Positions 11,475 to 22,962 of a DNA stretch of 64,000 nucleotides are shown in pieces (positions within the stretch are counted from its first letter, which is position 1; every line of letters begins with the position of its first letter). Position numbers and translations under genes: made by a program. The DNA lies in contig CM030361.1 of the NCBI GenBank assembly GCA_017893485.1, positions 140,696,461-140,760,460 of the forward strand, written 5' to 3'. The DNA comes from Hemerocallis citrina (Eukaryota > Streptophyta > Magnoliopsida > Asparagales > Asphodelaceae). The notes under the pieces were generated by a model. It made no database searches. It was not told where the DNA came from and saw only the letters and a list, made by a program, of their open reading frames with translations.

Positions 11475-11940
11475 TCGATGCCCCTTGCTTTTCCAACAAG
11501 TGAGGGGGCTCGCCCGCCGACCCTCCATGCTCGTCAAGAAGGACCCCCACTCCAGACTCCAACATCCCCTTGCTTTTCCAACAAGTGAGGGAGCTCGCCT
11601 GCCGACCCTCTGCGCTCGTCAAGAAGGCCTCCTGCTCCACAGTCCCAACATCCCCTTGCTTTTCCAAACAAGTGAGGGGGCTTGCCTCCCGACCCTCCGC
11701 GCTCGGCAAGAAGGCCTCCTGCTCCACGGTCTCAATGCCCCCTTGCTTTTCCAACAAGTGAGGGGGCTCGCCTACCGACCCTCCATGCTCATTAAGAAGG
11801 ACCCTCGCTCTAGACTCCTACATCCCCTTTCTCTTCCAACTAGTGAGGGGATCGTCTACTGACCCGACAGACCTCGACGTCCCCTTGCTTTTCCAACTAG
11901 CGACGGGATTGCCTGCCGACCCTCGAGGCTCGTCTGCCAA
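11475..11940 (+). repeat. Tandem array of ~86-bp units
   Basis: The spacer CCCCTTGCTTTTCCAACAAGTGAGG from the previous array is itself amplified here: starts at 11481, 11566, 11652, 11739, 11824 and 11881, giving spacings of 85-87 and then 57 bp. Units also contain 'CCGACCCTCC.CGCTCGTCAAGAAGG'. This is a separate round of amplification of a component of the 5-kb array. Confidence 0.88.
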
Positions 11941-12104
11941 CCCTAAGGCTCCAATAGGGGATCCCTTCCTCCTACCCCCTGGCCTCTCATGGAAGTAACA
12001 GATCCTATTTTTCTCGCCGCACACACCACTCTGCTCTTCCTACAGAGGCGAAGAACCACTCCTACACGGCTGGATTACCCAGTCCTCCAGGAGTGGGAGG
12101 CTTG

Positions 12105-12721
12105 TGATGTGGGTTGGATGACGTGGCCCATTCTGGGCCACAGGATCCCCTCAGGAAACGTGCATTGCCGGATCATCCGGATCCGCCACGTCAGCATCAG
12201 AAAACCACCCGGGCCTCTGCCACGTCAGCCTGGAAACCGCCCAGGCCTCTGCCACGTCAGCCTGGAAACTGCCCAGGCCTCTTCCACGTCAGCCCTATAC
12301 CGCTCGGGCTTCCACCGCTTTAGGCCCACGGGCAACCGGGTCTAGACCCGGCCCCAAACGGGTCCAGACTCGGTTGGCTTCTCTTATAAATACCAGACCA
12401 CCTACCCTTTACCCAGGTAATCGATCTTTTCCCACTCAAAATCCTAGTTACTATTACTCTCTCTCAGTAGCTGACTAGATCGTCGGAGGGTCTGCCACCG
12501 GGACCAACCCCGGTGTTCCTAGACCGTCTGCAGGTACACGAGACCTCGGATCCGAGCCTCCTGATCCGAGCCGAGCATCTAACCTCCACCTCACTACCGC
12601 CTACTCCCGTACCGTTCGCCCGGCTGAGGGTTGTCCGCACTGGAGCTTCCTCCACCAATACAGATTGAGTAAGAAGTCACACCTGGTGCATCCATATGCC
12701 TCCCAAAAACAAACTGCATCA
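12105..12721 (+). repeat. 3' LTR of the Tat-like element
   Basis: 617 bp, TGATGTGGG...CTGCATCA, preceded by the polypurine tract AGGAGTGGGAGG at about 12089-12100. TATAAATA lies near 12385-12392. It differs from the 5' LTR by scattered substitutions and by two extra copies of a ~25-bp 'CTGCCACGTCAGCCTGGAAAC' module. Confidence 0.92.
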
Positions 12722-12726
12722 ATAAC

Positions 12727-13080
12727 ATTTTAATAGGAGATCCAAAATGAATAACAATTAATAATCGAAATACAGAAAATATTCGGGAAAAATTATAAAG
12801 AGGATATATGTAGGAAAAGAATAAATTTATACCCAATAGAGAGTCAACAAAGGAGGACGACTACAAGGGACGAAAGAAAATAAGAAATCAAAGAATTGAA
12901 TGTGAAGGAAGAGGAACAAGGGGGCAAAATCGGAATCAAAGAGAATATGGCAAGGAAGAAATAACTAACATGATACTCAATATTGAATTGACAGAATATG
13001 ATGGATGTAAGAACAGAAGAAATAAAAGACGCAAGAACTGAAATGCAACAAAATAGAAAAAATACCTGCAATCGCACCTT
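12727..13080. other. AT-rich non-coding continuation of the minus-strand gypsy element
   Basis: This resumes the sequence interrupted by the Tat-like insertion. Its beginning ('attttaataggagatcc', then 'tcgaaatacagaaaatattcgg') resembles the end of the LTRs at 13845-16083 and 17282-21167. An old LTR piece may therefore lie on both sides of the insertion. No coding domain is seen. Confidence 0.5.
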
Positions 13081-13084
13081 CGAC

Positions 13085-13525
13085 AGTCTCTGCTTCCTCT
13101 GCAATTCTGTTATGGGCCTGACCACATTCTCCAACCTGTCATCCACTGGGAGCTGATCCTCCAGCTGGTGCATTCCCCCTGCTCCTTGGTCAGTCCCGAA
13201 CCTTGTGATCACTTGCTCCGCATACAAGACATCAACCGTTTGCTTTCCGCCAATCCTTGCGTATATGACCAAACTTGCCACAATAGTTGCATGTCGGGCT
13301 CTTCCTTCCATGGGTCTGTCTCATGATAGCAAAGGCATGATGCTGGGGCGCCAATACACACAGTCGGATGAGCTGTGCGTTCTCCTAGGCTCTTTCTAGA
13401 CTAGCTCTCATCAGCTCATTGTGCTATCGCTGTAGCTCCATCATTCGTTGCATCGCCTGGAGAATGGCGGAATTCTTTGATGTTTCAGCCCTGGGCGGGG
13501 GAGTCGGAGAATCTTCACGAGCCAT
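13085..13525 (-). pseudogene. gag: Truncated gag with two damaged zinc knuckles (minus-strand gypsy)
   Basis: From an ATG at 13525 the minus strand reads MAREDSPTPPPRAETSKN and then a helical stretch, AILQAMQRMMELQR. After one stop and a frame slip comes CNYCGKFGHIRKDW, a CX2CX4HX4C knuckle with the last Cys changed to Trp (TGT to TGG). It is followed by CLVCGASDHKVRD-stop, a second knuckle whose last Cys codon became TGA. The gag core between the N-terminus and the knuckles is missing, and no pol follows. The knuckles would bind RNA in an intact protein. It sits just inside the 5' LTR and primer-binding site, as expected for gag. Confidence 0.75.
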
Positions 13526-13823
13526 AGTCTGCAAAACCATCCAGTTGGTGAGTACCCCGACATTTGTTGGTAGATTGACAAATGATAATGAATGCAAGGG
13601 ACGGAAGGATACAAGGAATCAAAGGATTGAATGCAAAGGAGTCAGATGTGGATCGAATAGGATTAATATCCAGATTATATTAAAGTTATTACATGTTCAT
13701 GTGATCAACGTGGTGCGTATATTATTGAGTTAACTTGGCTAGAGCCAAACTTGACTAATATATCAATCAAAGCCAACCTCCGTAAAGATAGTCATGTTTA
13801 ATTGATATATTACTCAACCCTGG

Positions 13824-13835
13824 GCTCTGATACCA
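13824..13835 (-). promoter_or_regulatory. Primer-binding site (initiator tRNA-Met type)
   Basis: TGGTATCAGAGC on the minus strand, about 9 nt inside the LTR border at 13845. It is complementary to the 3' end of plant initiator tRNA-Met, the usual primer of chromovirus-type Ty3/gypsy and Ty1/copia elements. It shows that the element runs towards lower coordinates. Confidence 0.85.
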
Positions 13836-13844
13836 CTAAGAACC

Positions 13845-16083
13845 TGTAACGCCCCTTCCCAAAATACGGGAATACGAGTACGTAACGAAGACCCAGCAAA
13901 TGATTATACATCATCCATAAGCTGTACTAGTCTAACTCAACAATATACATAAGAAAACAACCATGCAAGAATAATATAACCACATAAACAATGAATAAAC
14001 TCCAAATTAATCATGAAATAAATTCACCAATAATAATCCAATATCTGGGATAAAAACAAACATCGGATCATAAAAGCCCAAGAATACAAAGTATGATAAA
14101 AAGAAATACAATAAGTAAATAACAAAAGATAGCTAGGAGGTCTAATAGTCCAGCTCCGATCATCAGAGAGTTTGCTCACCAATTCCTTCTGGGATTGATC
14201 CTTCGGTACCTGTTAATACTAGATCTAAAAAGAAATAAAAGAGTGCCCTTAGAGAAAGTCGCAGGCAGCAAGTAGAGAAAAACAGAGGATAAACGAAAAC
14301 ATGTATGTCAAAGAAAAAGGACAGGTTCAAAGTCAAAGAACAAAGCAAAGAGCAGGCTATAATATCAAAGGTGAACAATTAAGGCAGGGAATATAATTAA
14401 GGGATATAAAAGACACAGGAACTAGGGTGAAAACTCTATTCTATTCAGGTTTTATGTTCAGACATCAAGTATTAAGTTGTGTTCAACTAATTATTTCACG
14501 TCAGAGAACTCATTAATAAAATCTATAAAAATTTTGGGTGATTCCTACATGTGTCTAGGTTCAACTAGATTTATTTTAGATTTTTTCTTTATTGTTAGCA
14601 TGGTCAATTAAATTAAGAAACAGCAGGATACACATGCATTTGTGAGTCTGGATTTTCTAATATGGCTGTACTAAAATGTTGATATCTAGCAAATTACACA
14701 TCGGAACTTAGATCCGTCAAAAGGATGTTAAACTAGAAATTAGAGGCTAAAAATTCATGTTTGTAAAGGGAATTCAAATTATGACATTATCATGGGTGAA
14801 AACTTGATTCAAAGTAAGCAACTAACAATTCAGAAAATTGTCTTAACATGAATAGGCAATAATTAAAAATACATCATATATTTCATGCAAATTGGCAATC
14901 AAAGTGATCCTAGGTGTTAACATGCAAATTTCTAAGTTAAAGATACAATTATCACAGGCATGGTATCAATTCATCGATCAAATTCAATTTAACATGTATA
15001 CAATTCAACATGTCCAACTTATCAAGTAGTCATATGTATGAATCTAGTTATTTAATTGTGCATATGCATGAAACAATAGGGACTATGTTTTAGATCAAAG
15101 AGACGACACGATGTTAAGAGTATGTCGGGTTAGCTCATGTAAACCCTTTGATAAACTTAACGGAATTGTCAAAAGCAGTTTGATAGCGAAAGGGACTGGA
15201 TCTACTTGCAGCGATCAAATAAACTTAAACAGAATAAAATACTAGTTTAAGAAGAGACTTGCCTATTAATTGCATATTCAAATAATAAGAATAACGGGAT
15301 CAGAATTCTGGGCGAAAATCGCAAACGACACGTGCGAAATACATGCAAAGGAATCCAAGCAAACAAAGCAACAGCAACTCAGCGACGAAATCCCACACAC
15401 CGGATCGGGACAGAACATGGGACAGCGATCTCGAATCCGCTGTGCCAAAACACGGGACAGCAAAACTGACCAATCGGTGATCATCTTCAACCTTCGGCAA
15501 TGAGGGAGAGAGCACAACGTGACTGCGGCGGCGACTGCGATGGCTGGGATGGGGGCAGAGCGACGCGACGACTAAAGATGAATATAATGAATTAATATAA
15601 ACTCAAATACAAAAGAGTAAGCTATCCGAAAAAATATGATTCATAAAAAAATACAATTTGTAACACGTAATTTATTTGAAACAATTATAAACCCAATTAT
15701 TAAATAAGAATCGATTTGTTTTAATAATCAATAATAACAATAAATAATCATAGTAACAATAAGAATAGAAATAATAACTATGACAATAAAAAAAATAATA
15801 CTAATAATAATAATAATAATAGTAATCCTCGGGATATTGTCAATATATAAAAATAGGAATTTTGTTGAAACAGTCGAAATAGCAACAATAACTTGGAGGG
15901 TCAAAAATGCAAATAGTTGATCAAGTAGGAACTTAAACAAAGTTTATTTGAAATAGTTATAACTATTGTTTAGAAAAATACTTTAACATGAAATTCAAAA
16001 CGAATCTAACATAACAAATTTATAAATCTCGAAATACAGAAAAATACTCACGAAAATACGTATTTGCGAAAAAAGTGGTTACA
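13845..16083 (-). mobile_element. 5' LTR of the minus-strand gypsy element
   Basis: 2239 bp from TGTAACGCCCC to GTGGTTACA in plus-strand order, flanked inward by the primer-binding site. The last ~290 bp repeat positions 1-296. It is related at both ends to the LTR at 17282-21167 (shared 'CCCAAAA...TACGG' start and '...GCGAAAAcA.GGGGTTACA' end). No gene is visible in it. A GC-rich patch at 15500-15570 corresponds to the larger GC-rich patch of that longer LTR. Confidence 0.88.
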
Positions 16084-17276
16084 ATTGGGCCTAAAGAGGA
16101 GCCCCCCCCCCCCCCACCACCTTGTGATTGCTAACTTCACCAGCACCAGCAACCTCCTCGTAGCCCAGAAAGGAGTTATCACCGCTCGCCGCCCACTAAG
16201 CGGTGCAGGGATGAGTTCAGGAAGTCACCGACCAGAAACCAGCTCATCGACGATCAGATCGCTCATCTCCACTACCATGAGGGGGTCCTCCTACAAGCCA
16301 AATATGGCATAAGAAGAGCCCCCATATGGAGCGTTGAAGTTCTCTGATCCGCCTCAAAGGTAAGGAGTAAGCTAGGGAAGTCGGGGGAGCTCAGAGGTAA
16401 GTGAAGAGGGGAGAAGATTTCCAAAGAGGGCAAGGGTCATCCCCCACCATCAATCCTTCTGCCAACCTTCTCCACCACCTCCACCACAGCAACACCTCCC
16501 AAACCCCATCTAACACCACTGTTCACCCCCAGATCCACCATCTAGCTTCTCCCAAATCCAATTGACTGTAACCAACATTCTCTCCTCCCCTCATCCAACT
16601 CAGCAAACATCTCACCATCAGCTAACCAACACTCCCCCCTCCCCCCCCCCCAATCCACCCTTTACATTCAAACTATCAAACAATACTCAATCCCCCAAAA
16701 TAGCCAACCCCTATCCTCCCCACCCACAAGCTTACTACCAACATCAACCTCTCAATTCATCTCCTCCACAACCTCAACACTACACCCAGGAGCTTCAACC
16801 CCCACCCTTGAACTACACTCGGGGCTTCAAATGGGAGTCTAGTTAAGAGAGTTGAAGGTCAACACAGAGGGGGAGAAGACACACGGAATGAAGCACCTTG
16901 GGTGAGAGTTGAGCACAAATCGATAAAGAGAGGCACACGGAACAAGACCGTTAATGGTAAGGCACACAAAACCTGGAAAGGGAAACCGATTCCAATCCCA
17001 TGTTTTAACTACGGTGACACAGGGCACGTGAGCGCCGACTGCACAAAAGAGGTGAGATGCCTCAAGTGCTAGAAGTGGGGGCACATGTCCTATGTGTGCT
17101 CAAACGTGGTGGAGGAGAGATGGGAGGTCTATACGGGGAGGTCGCCGGAAGAACCAGTACAAATCAAACTCTCGAACAACCTTCAGTAATCAAACAAGAG
17201 GAGCACTGCCTCCTCAAGTGGTGTGCAATGACTAGGATTAAATCGGGTAGACCATCAGAGAATCAATTCCTAGAGG
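16084..17276 (+). pseudogene. LINE ORF1, N-terminal part with CCHC knuckles
   Basis: A decayed ORF1 of an L1-type LINE. 16440-16850 encodes a Pro/Ser/His/Gln-rich segment (for example SSPHPTQQTSHHQLTN). At 17001-17042 it reads CFNYGDTGHVSADC, a CCHC knuckle whose second Cys is Tyr; at 17058-17099 CLKC-stop-KWGHMSYVC, a second knuckle with a nonsense codon. Tandem knuckles in this spacing are RNA-binding modules of plant LINE ORF1 proteins. A run of about 16 C lies near 16101-16116. The reading continues beyond the solo LTR at 21173. The 5' end of the LINE is not visible because the gypsy LTR abuts it at 16083. Confidence 0.7.
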
Positions 17277-17281
17277 CTCTT

Positions 17282-20200
17282 TGTCACGTCCCGCTTCCCA
17301 AAAAGGAATACGGAATACGGATACGTGACTAAGTCCAGCAAATGATTTTCATCATCTATAAGCTGTCAGGATCTTTACAATATTTCACAAGAATAATCAA
17401 GAGATAACAAGGAGAAATCAACCACGCATACATGAATAAATCAATATACCAACATAATTTACTTGAAATAAAATTTAATAATCTCAAATAAATCAGATCT
17501 TAAACAAGTCACAAGTCTGGGACACAAAGGCCAATACAAAATAATCCATGTAACCAAGTACAATTATTCAAGGTAAGCAACAAGAAATAAATAGGTATAG
17601 CAATAACTCCAACCAACTAGAACCGCAATTCACCTACTCCATCGGGCAGCTGATTACCATAATCTGCAATTTAACAAATTGTAGGAACAAGGAAAGAGAA
17701 ACAAAACTCCCTTCAATACAAGTTACGGGCCGCTTGTACTGCAGGTAACAAGTACAGGAAAAGGGAAACAATAATAGAATAACAGCGGAAGCAAGTATAG
17801 CATGGAAAGGATGCAATAACAAAATAGCGAACTAACTCTAATCAAGAACAGGACAAGTAGCATGGCAAGATGAACAAGAGCAAGTGGCATGTAACAAGTG
17901 TCAAGTAAATAAGTATCATGTAAACGAGTAACAGGTAACAAGTGTCAAGAAATCAAGTACAAGTAGCAAGTAGCAAGTGTCGAGTGATCATGTTCAAGTC
18001 GTGTATCTAATCCTATCTAGGTAGCACTTCATGCGTCCCAGGTTTTTACCACATGGTTGCTACATTCAAACATTTTCGTTTTAGATTTCATAGTAGACCA
18101 TAGAGGGCAGTATACCCTGGACAAATATCAAGTAATCAAGTAATCAAGTATCAAGTATCAAGCCTCAGTAATCACGTAGAATTTATAGAACCCCTTCCGA
18201 GTACACGTTTCTCTATTTTTCACTATTAGATCTTTTCCTTTAAACCCCTGCTTAGTTTCTTATTATAATTATTCAAGAAAGCATGGACATGCACAAACAA
18301 GCCAAGAAACATGGAGAGACAACAAGGGACCAGTACAAGTTGAACAAACGACACGAACGGATGAAGAAGGACTCAAAATAGACTAAGGCAACAAAAATTC
18401 TAGTTTAGGACAGCAAGACAGTATTGCACCAAATCTGGGATTCCCGTTGCCACACACATGCAACTCTGGATCTGTCAAAAGATCTGGAAACTAGACTCCC
18501 GGCCGAATCCAGCAAATATATATAAGTCATACGATATTTCACAAAAACAAGTCTCAAAATAGAATTGAATCCAGAAAAGTGTTCAGCCAGAAATCAGAAA
18601 CTTGTATTCATAAACAGGAAAACGACATAAAAACTCACTGATTAAATCTAAGAAAATTGTGGGGTATTCCCTAGTATGTCTAGTATCAGAAAATAAAGTT
18701 TCATAATTTTCCAATATAGATAGAATAGTCAAGTAAAATCAGAAAGCAGCAAGATACAGTAGTTTTGTAAATCTGGAATCATAAACACAGTAGTACTAAA
18801 ACAGCAATATCTCACAAAATATAAATCGGAATCAGATCCGTCAAAAGAGTGATAAAATAGATACAGTAGGCTACAATTCATATTCACAAAGTTTTTATAG
18901 AAAGCAAATAGAACCGGTCGAAATTATGTATCTTTACTGAACAACATGAAAATTCTGCAAGTATAGTAGTTGTTTACAAGTATAGAATAGTATATAAAAG
19001 TCATCAATTAAATTGACAAAAATTTGGGGTTAATCTCAATCAAGTCTAGTTGTACTCAGAAAAATATTGGATCAAAATATTATCTTTAACATCAGTACAA
19101 AAATATATTACCATACAGAATTCATATAAAACTGGATCTGGAATTTTAAACATATCTACAGTAAAATAGTCATAACATGCAACTCACAAATCGAAACTGA
19201 GATCTTTCAGAAAATCTGGAAAGTAGACAGAATTCTCTATAATATATATTCACAAATAATTTTCATATACTGACCTTAATAGGGTCTAAAATACTGATGA
19301 AAAACGGGGAACTGGCAAAACAGAAAATATCCTTCATGCACAAAACTAACTAGTTCATGTGAAACTCATCCAAATCATAACAAAACGTGAAATATGGTGT
19401 ACTAGATGTCCAAGCAACATGGTATAGGGTATTTTACAAGTCTACAATAAGTTATACTACGACTAACACATCAAGCATACGAGATCATACAACACATCAT
19501 GGATCACGAACAACATGCATGTACATATATCAAAAATCTAGATTATTTCTAAGTTATTTCATGTCGTGTGTGTAATGTGACGACTACGGGCAGATCTACA
19601 CATAGAGACAAGATCAAACAAAGGATTTTGCACAAGAATTGTCTCTAGAACAAACCTACACTACATGCGGTATTTAGTACTTTTATTACACAAAGAAAAG
19701 AATACAAGTTACTTGCCTTATAGACGACGGCCAAAATGATGCAAAGAGTGAGAATAACGGGAACGAATTTCCGAGCACAAACACGATAACACGAGTGAAC
19801 AGGCACGAACAAGATCACGAACATAATCGGACGGATAGATCCATGAGATCAAGATCAAGATGATCGGATCAGATCGGACGGCCAAATTGATCCTAATGTT
19901 GATGATAATCAAAATCAATCGGATGGTCCAGATCATATGATGGAGATCAAGATGATCAAGTTAATCGGATGGCCAGGATTCAAGGTGATCAAAACCAACC
20001 TCAACAACAATGGCTGGCTTTGGCTTGGCTCCGACTGCAGGCGGCGGCGCGGTGGGGCTGCTGTTGTCTGCTGTTGTGGCGTCGGGAGGGGAGACAGGCG
20101 CGCGCTATGGAGGGGGTCACCGGTAGGGGCTGACTGGAGCAGGGCGACACTGGCTGGCTGCTGGCATCACTCGATAGGAAGGAGGAGCATGACACAGGGG

Positions 20201-21167
20201 CTGGCTGAGGACGACAGGGGACTGCAGAGGGGGTGCAGTCACTGGCGTCGCTGGGGTTGTGTTGCTGCTGGGCGCGACAAGGAAGAGGAGGCAGGGGATG
20301 AGACATGGAAATAGGAGGGGTGCGATGAGCGGGAGTAGGGCGGCGATGGGTGATCGGGCTGTTGTTGGGGTCGCGGGGTGGCACGACGCTACTGGCAGTG
20401 AGGCTCTGGCTGTTGCTGTCTAGGACGGTCGCCGAGAAGGAAGGCGACAGGCTGAGGCGCGCTGTCGACGAGAGAAAGGGGGAGGGAGAGAGCAGGAGGA
20501 TGGGGGATAGGGTTTAGGTAGATGGTAGGGGGATACAGGATTGGGTTATATATATAGGTAGAAGGTGGAGTTAGGGTTTAGGTTTTGGGGTGACGGCTTA
20601 TAGGGTTGGGTGCAAACGGGTTTGGATGGTGTAACCGTGTAGGGCACACGGAAAAAGGGTAACGGGTAGGGTTATATATAGGGGAATCGGTATTGGGTTT
20701 TAAAGAAAAAGATCCAATAGGGGAAAATAGGGTTTAGGGTATTAAATCCAATAGAAAATAATTATAAAAATATTAGATAAATTATAGTATGCTCAGCCTA
20801 AAAATAAAACAATAATAATGATAATATTAACAGTAAAAATAATAATAATGCAAATAATCACACTGACAAAATAATACTGATAGTAACAACAATAATAACA
20901 ATATTAATAATTAGAATAATGATAAAATAATGATAGTAATAATAACAGAAATCTAGGTAATAATTACAATAATAAGATTTGTATTACAATAAAAAAAAAT
21001 CATAGAAAATAGTTACAAATAAAATTATTGATCAAAAATAGATTTTAATAGAAGATCCAACAATACATTTTAACAAAAGAATTTGAAAGCGGAAAAAAAA
21101 TAATTTACAAAAAAATTGAAATACCGAAAATACACAAAAATATGAATTTGCGAAAACAGGGGTTACA
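17282..21167 (-). mobile_element. Solo LTR (3.9 kb) of a long-LTR Ty3/gypsy family
   Basis: TGTCACGTCCCG...GGGGTTACA, 3886 bp, flanked by the perfect duplication CTCTT (17277-17281 and 21168-21172). No primer-binding site or internal coding region is present, so it is a solo LTR left by recombination. Ends are related to the 13845-16083 LTR but the body is much longer. The minus orientation follows that similarity and a TATA-like box at 20539-20560. The open frames at 19937-20384 lie in a GC-rich leader and show no domain I recognise. Confidence 0.88.
20539..20560 (-). promoter_or_regulatory. TATA-like box of the solo LTR
   Basis: CTATATATATAACCC on the minus strand, followed downstream (towards lower coordinates) by ACCCTAAACC-type and then GC-rich leader sequence. 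The position is compatible with the U3/R border of an LTR oriented to the minus strand. This is inferred from sequence only. Confidence 0.45.
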
Positions 21168-21172
21168 CTCTT

Positions 21173-22035
21173 AATGGCCGTTGACCATCAAGAGAGGGAC
21201 AATGATTGGATTGTGAAGAAGATGTGCTACATGCAGTTCCTGGTATCGTTCCTTTCGCTGGAGAAGATGCTGGATGTAGCAACGATGTGGATTATAGACT
21301 TTGGTCACTTCACAACATCGTTCACTCAATGGTCCCTCCAATTTGGGGGTGTGCGACCTCAAGGGGACACGTTTTTGATTTGGATCCACAATGTGCCCCT
21401 CCACTGTTGAAGGAAGGAAGTTTTGGAGGAGATTATCTCCGACTTTGGCATGGTGGTGAATATTGAACTGAAAACAGTGAGGAGGACGGAATTGGTGTCA
21501 ACCGGAATACAAATCAAAAGTGCTGATATCAACCTCATGCTGAGGTTTGCAAAGTGCTAACTTATGAGGAGACGTATCTTTTACACTTCGTCCTCGAAGC
21601 TAAGGTGGAGATAGTGATGGATTCGTAGAGGGCAAGCCCGAGTGGAGTAGGGCCACCCTTACAGACGGGAGGTCATACAAATATGCCACCGCACAAGAGC
21701 TGATACTAGACTCAACCATCGACGGAGCTCACAAGATCGAGATATCCCATAAAGAGATGATTCGAGCAGCTAAGAGCATGGAAGAGTGGCTGAGGCATTC
21801 GACGACGATGGAAGCCACCGTCAACTCAACCAACAGTGTGACTCAAACCCTGACCCCAACACTCACATCCAACTATTTAGAACTGATCCATAGGATCAAA
21901 TCCATTGACCAAGATGGGTCGAAAAAATATGATCAAAAGCCTGGCTTGAAATTGACTACTCCTAGATATGGGTAATGCGATCAAGAAAGACAAAAGCAAA
22001 GAGAAAGTGGGGGTAGATGAAGCTCAGAGATTTTA
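21173..22035 (+). pseudogene. LINE ORF1, DUF4283-like domain
   Basis: This continues the ORF1 interrupted at 17281. The readable segment (about 21174-21560) gives WIVKKMCYMQFLVSFLSLEK, then FGGVRPQGDTFLIWIHNVPL, then EEVLEEIISDFGMVVNIELK and STGIQIKSADINLML. The pattern 'WIxxxxxPLHCW, EEVLxxI, FGxxxxIExxT' is that of the DUF4283-like RNA-recognition domain of plant LINE ORF1 and related zinc-knuckle proteins. A stop replaces the Trp after PLHC and a frame slip follows. Knuckles lie before the domain here. The tail to 22035 is low-information. Confidence 0.65.
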
Positions 22036-22043
22036 GGGAAAAT

Positions 22044-22954
22044 TAGGGTTGGCAAACGGGTCGACCGGGCTGGATCGGGTCGAACCCGTCCGGGTTGGAA
22101 CCCGAGTAAAGCGGGTTCAGGTCAGGTCCGAATGTTAATCGGGTCGGGCCGGGCCAGGTTGGATTTGCAAAATGTCGACCCACCTAACCCGTGAACCCAT
22201 TCGGATCCAACCCAGGTCGGGTCACGGGTTGGCTCGACTATTTAAAATATTTTTTTTAACTTCAAAAAGTAAAAATTTGTACATTTTATATTAAATGGGT
22301 GTGAACAACAAAATTAATTGCTCACTAGCTATTTATAGCCTACAACTCAATTAGCCCACCCCACCCTAGCTATTTATAGCCAACTCTATCTTCTCACTTC
22401 TCTCATCTCACCAATGTGGGACTAAATATATTTGGAATTTAAACTTTGAAATTCTTTAGTCCCACATTGGTGAGATGAGAGATGTGAGGATGTGGAGTTG
22501 ACTATAAATAGCTAGGGTGGGGGTTGTTTAATTGAGTAGTGGGTAGTAATCAATTAATTTTGATGTCCACACTTATTTTTCTAAAATTTTGATAAATTTT
22601 AGAGTATATCTATATGCACATATACCTATATATATATATATACATATATTTTTCAATATATGTATACATATATACATATATTTGGCACACACAAAAATAT
22701 TTTAAAAAATTTAAAAAAATCAAATGGGTCGAATCCCTAAACCCGCGGGTCACGGGTCGAGTTTGGGCAGGTTTGAACGGGTTTGCGGGTTGACGGGCCG
22801 GGTTTAGCGGGTTGGTATTGGGATTTTTCCGACCCGGGTTGACCCGGTTGGGATAACAGGTCCGACCCGAACCCGAACCGGGCCAAGTCGTGTCAGGTCG
22901 AATTGGGAGGGTCGCGGGCGAGTCGCAGGCTGACCCGACCCGGATGCATCCCTA
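22044..22954. mobile_element. Non-autonomous hAT-like element
   Basis: 911 bp with ends TAGGGTTGGCAAACGGGTC and, reversed, TAGGGATGCATCCGGGTC. Flanks are GGGAAAAT (22036-22043) and GGGAAAAG (22955-22962), an 8-bp duplication with one mismatch, as expected for hAT. Both arms are rich in GGGTCGGG-type motifs. No transposase is encoded. It interrupts the LINE between ORF1 and ORF2. Confidence 0.82.
22297..22572. repeat. Large inverted repeat inside the hAT-like element
   Basis: Two imperfect arms of about 130 bp face each other around 22435. The left arm runs GTGTGAACAACAAAATTAATTG, then CCACCCTAGCTATTTATAG, then CATCTCACCAATGTGGGAC; the right arm is its reverse complement with a few changes (GTGTGGACATCAAAATTAATTG at its outer end). 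It would fold into a long hairpin. It could be a separate fold-back MITE nested in the hAT element, but I could not find a clear duplication at its ends. Confidence 0.7.
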
Positions 22955-22962
22955 GGGAAAAG

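Larger units (their letters stand above)
2044..12721 (+). mobile_element. Complete non-autonomous Tat-like Ty3/gypsy element dominated by tandem repeats
   Basis: A full LTR element bounded by a perfect 5-bp target duplication, ATAAC (2039-2043 and 12722-12726). LTRs are 2044-2596 and 12105-12721, both TGATGTGGG...GCATCA. A primer-binding site follows the first LTR and a purine-rich tract (AGGAGTGGGAGG) precedes the second. The interior holds a gag core, scraps of RT and RNase H, then about 8 kb of tandem arrays with several unit lengths. The pol scraps and LTR layout match the element at 50914-61403. It inserted into AT-rich sequence inside the minus-strand gypsy element. Proteins for movement would have to come from a related intact element. 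Confidence 0.93.

Noticed and set aside
6112..11862. Many 60-210-codon frames on both strands
   Set aside because: By-products of GC-rich tandem repeats; the same peptide words recur in several frames and strands.
13419..13733. Plus-strand 104-codon frame
   Set aside because: It is the antisense shadow of the minus-strand gag N-terminus and the leader next to the primer-binding site.
19937..20384. 125-127-codon frames on both strands as a host gene
   Set aside because: They lie inside a solo LTR with matching target duplications, in a GC-rich leader, and show no known domain.
17281..21172. Complete gypsy element rather than a solo LTR
   Set aside because: Only one pair of termini with one duplication is present, with no primer-binding site, polypurine tract or pol motif inside.
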